DNA from: Bordetella parapertussis
GTDB lineage: Bacteria > Pseudomonadota > Gammaproteobacteria > Burkholderiales > Burkholderiaceae_C
NCBI GenBank assembly: GCA_945882755.1
Contig: CAMCWS010000013.1
Span: forward strand, 1-31,043
Length of the DNA stretch: 31,043 bases
Direction of reading: 5' to 3'
A program made the position numbers and the translations under genes. Under the pieces are notes generated by a model. It did no database searches and was not told where the DNA came from. It saw only the letters and a program-made list of their open reading frames with translations. Position 1 is the stretch's first letter. Every line of letters begins with the position of its first letter. Shown here one piece after another: positions 29,496-31,043 of the stretch.

Positions 29496-29807
29496 TTATT
29501 TCACGGTATTGGGTGGATTGGCTTTTCGCCGCTGCTGTATTTGCGCCAAAGCTGCGTCAGCCTCTTGGGTGCGGCCAGCTGCAATGTCGGCCAAGCCACG
29601 TTTGGCATCGTCAATCAGTAACAAGTGAATACGCTCCCGCTCAAGCCGATGGTAGTAATCGAGCCGGTCCGAATCGATCAGCGCCACATAGCTCTCGCCG
29701 TTCTTGGTGATGATTTTTTCGGCTCCCGCTTTGGCCTGGTCGGCCAACTCGGACAGATTGGCGCGTGCCTGCGTGAATGGCACGACATCGCTGGCTGCAA
29801 AACCCAT
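29496..29807 (-). CDS. Phd/YefM-family antitoxin
   Basis: 103 residues from the ATG at 29807, with AAGGAG at normal spacing. The frame stays open upstream to 29930 through a palindromic repeat, but the start at 29807 fits the family. The fold is shown by VVPFTQARANLSELADQAKAGAEKIITKNGESYVALIDSDRL (N-terminal DNA-binding part at about 8-50; part quoted) and a helical C-terminus. It pairs with the toxin 15 nt downstream and probably represses the operon. Confidence 0.87.
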   Translation of the reverse strand: MGFAASDVVPFTQARANLSELADQAKAGAEKIITKNGESYVALIDSDRLDYYHRLERERIHLLLIDDAKRGLADIAAGRTQEADAALAQIQQRRKANPPNTVK

Positions 29808-29883
29808 GGCCGACTCCTTGAGGACAGATGACAGAATTCTGTGCATTTTATGTCGCAACTTGTCTTGCTTGCTGAGCAGCCCC

Positions 29884-29914
29884 TTCAGGATTGCTTCACT
29901 TCGTTCGCAATGAC
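29884..29914. repeat. Single GTCATTGCGA-family palindromic repeat (inverted)
   Basis: TTGCTTCACTTCGTTCGCAATGAC at 29891-29914 is the reverse complement of the unit seen at 2923 and 22620, 77 nt upstream of the Phd start. Likely a REP copy in the 5' gap of the toxin-antitoxin operon. Confidence 0.75.
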
Positions 29915-29956
29915 GAGACTGGCTCAACAAAAATCATCAAGTACAGCCGACTTTTC

Positions 29957-30643
29957 TCAAACAGGCGTCCTCTGGTCTTGAACCAAGGCCCCAAACGCCA
30001 ACACATCGGCATCATGTGCAGGCTCTAACCAAGGTTCTTTCAAGGCGTCTTGGTACCAAGCTTGCATAGCAGGCAAGGCCAGCAAGGTGTCCACATACGC
30101 TTGGCAAGCCTCTGACAGTGGCAAGGCGTAGGTTTGCACCCGAAACGCAATGGGGCAGTAAAACGCATCCACCGCGGTGAACTTTTCTCCCGCCAAAAAC
30201 GGGCCGCCAAAACTTTGCAAGCCCTGTGTCCACAGTGTTTGCAACCGCTGTAAATCACTCAACAAACCACTGGGCAAAGGCTGGTGCAGTTTGACCCGCA
30301 CACCGCAACTCATGGGACAGACTTTGCGCAACTGGCCAAAGCCCGAGTGCATTTCTGCTGCCGCACTCCGCGCCCATGCCCGCGCTTGGGCGTCAGCGGG
30401 CCACACGGCTGGGTGTTGCTCGGCCAAATATTCGGCAATCGCCAAGGTGTCCCACACGGTTTGCTCGCCATCCACCAACAAAGGCACTTTGCCGCTGGGC
30501 GTGAAAGCTTCAAAGCCACACGGCCCGCCACCCATGGGGAAGGGGTGAACGCTTTCTTCAAAAGGAAGACTCAAGGTCTTCATCAGCGACCAAGTGCGCA
30601 AAGACCAAGAAGAGTAGTTTTTGTTAGCGATGTGTAGGTACAT
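29957..30643 (-). CDS. Glutathione S-transferase family protein
   Basis: Cytosolic protein of 228 residues; a GTG three bases upstream (30646) is also in frame. The N-terminal thioredoxin-like domain shows MYLHIANKNYSSWSLRTW with the catalytic-type serine, SGKVPLLVDGEQTVWDTLAIAEYL (part) with the cis-proline at KVPLL and the glutathione-binding acid/alcohol motif, and the C-terminal helical domain from about 85. Substrates are unknown. It is divergent from the secreted protein at 30739, with a gap that contains the Fur-like box. Confidence 0.88.
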   Translation of the reverse strand: MYLHIANKNYSSWSLRTWSLMKTLSLPFEESVHPFPMGGGPCGFEAFTPSGKVPLLVDGEQTVWDTLAIAEYLAEQHPAVWPADAQARAWARSAAAEMHSGFGQLRKVCPMSCGVRVKLHQPLPSGLLSDLQRLQTLWTQGLQSFGGPFLAGEKFTAVDAFYCPIAFRVQTYALPLSEACQAYVDTLLALPAMQAWYQDALKEPWLEPAHDADVLAFGALVQDQRTPV

Positions 30644-30681
30644 CACAAAATAATACTTTAAAAGAACTCATTAAAAATGGA

Positions 30682-30710
30682 TTAATGAGAATTATTCCTA
30701 TTTGTATACA
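30682..30710 (+). promoter_or_regulatory. Promoter with Fur-box-like sequence
   Basis: TGAGAATTATTCCTA at 30686-30700 matches the Fur 7-1-7 pattern TGATAATNATTATCA at 10 of 14 positions, best in the left half (6 of 7). It overlaps a candidate promoter TTAATG (30682-30687), 17 bases, TATACA (30705-30710). Repression by iron-loaded Fur would be the expected reading. Confidence 0.4.
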
Positions 30711-30738
30711 ATATTTTCTTTAACTTGGGTCTCAACAA

Positions 30739-31043
30739 ATGACTGCGACTGCCTTTACAAACCCCTTGTGTATTTTATTGATTTGTATTTCCCCTGCTGT
30801 AGCGCTTGCTGGTCGGCCACTCCTGATAGATGATGCCGCAACCAATTCAGCAGGCCATGGTCATATCGAGAGCTGGTATGACACCGAAGAGCGGACATTC
30901 AATGTGGCGCCAGCATTTGCCCCTATTGATGGTTTAGAACTCGGTGCGGCGATAGCCAAAAGCAACTCCAGTGGCGAGACCTCTTACAGTCTTCAAGTGA
31001 AAAAGTTATTCACATCACCCCAAGAAAATGGATGCAATACAGG
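30739..31043 (+). CDS. Secreted protein, probably outer-membrane (3'-truncated by window edge)
   Basis: 101 full codons are visible, starting at the ATG at 30739. A Sec signal peptide is clear: a short N-region, hydrophobic NPLCILLICISPAVALA and a likely cut after ALA at about residue 24. The mature start GRPLLIDDAATNSAGHGHIESWYD resembles outer-membrane proteins of the MetA-pathway/transporter type, with the RPL.TDDA...G pattern (only a family impression). The end is cut. It may be iron-regulated through the Fur-like box. Function is unknown. Confidence 0.75.
   Translation, partial: MTATAFTNPLCILLICISPAVALAGRPLLIDDAATNSAGHGHIESWYDTEERTFNVAPAFAPIDGLELGAAIAKSNSSGETSYSLQVKKLFTSPQENGCNT

Noticed and set aside
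29808..29930. 41-codon upstream extension of the Phd antitoxin
   Set aside because: It reads through a palindromic repeat; the ATG at 29807 has a good AAGGAG and fits the family start.

Overview
The window looks like a chromosomal segment from a betaproteobacterium of the Burkholderiales, most likely Comamonadaceae (Limnohabitans/Rhodoferax-like). This is inferred from protein flavour and from gene orders such as recG-oxyR-ubiA; no species can be named from sequence alone. Most of the window is moderately GC-rich, well-packed core genome. Accessory DNA lies between queA and tgt and again downstream of tgt.

Left part (1-5240): the 3' part of an RsuA/RluF-type pseudouridine synthase, htpG (Hsp90), then a minus-strand set of an alpha/beta hydrolase, a DUF1840 protein and the SrkA/YihE kinase. 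The gaps on both sides of htpG hold GTCATTGCGA-type palindromic repeats, which recur at 22620 and 29905.

Centre (5242-14500): one long minus-strand spc-alpha ribosomal run: rplN-rplX-rplE-rpsN-rpsH-rplF-rplR-rpsE-rpmD-rplO-secY-infA-rpmJ-rpsM-rpsK-rpsD-rpoA-rplQ. It is followed 22 nt later by an initiator tRNA (tRNA-fMet) and a hairpin terminator. The run starts at rplN next to a divergent glpK, so it is separated from the S10 operon, and a candidate promoter lies in the glpK-rplN gap.

Right core (14516-22599): glpK-proC on plus; ubiA, oxyR, recG and a YggT protein as a minus-strand run (order of transcription yggT-recG-oxyR-ubiA); queA divergent on plus.

Accessory part (22600-31043): queA and tgt, two consecutive queuosine-tRNA steps often encoded side by side, are separated by 2.6 kb holding a palindromic-repeat pair, a VapBC-type toxin-antitoxin pair and a 507-residue RTX calcium-binding protein with an extremely AT-rich leader. 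Downstream of tgt comes a minus-strand series of small genes: a ParE-type toxin with its antitoxin, a DM13-domain protein, a membrane-anchored protein of unknown function, an Xre-family antitoxin, and a RelE/ParE toxin with a Phd antitoxin. A 59-bp element between the DM13 and unknown-function genes looks like an integron attC site, with the stop codon inside its core, and a similar core sits before the unknown gene. A diverged copy of the toxin 3' end lies on the far side of the Xre gene. The window closes with a glutathione S-transferase and the start of a secreted protein that has a Fur-box-like sequence over its promoter.
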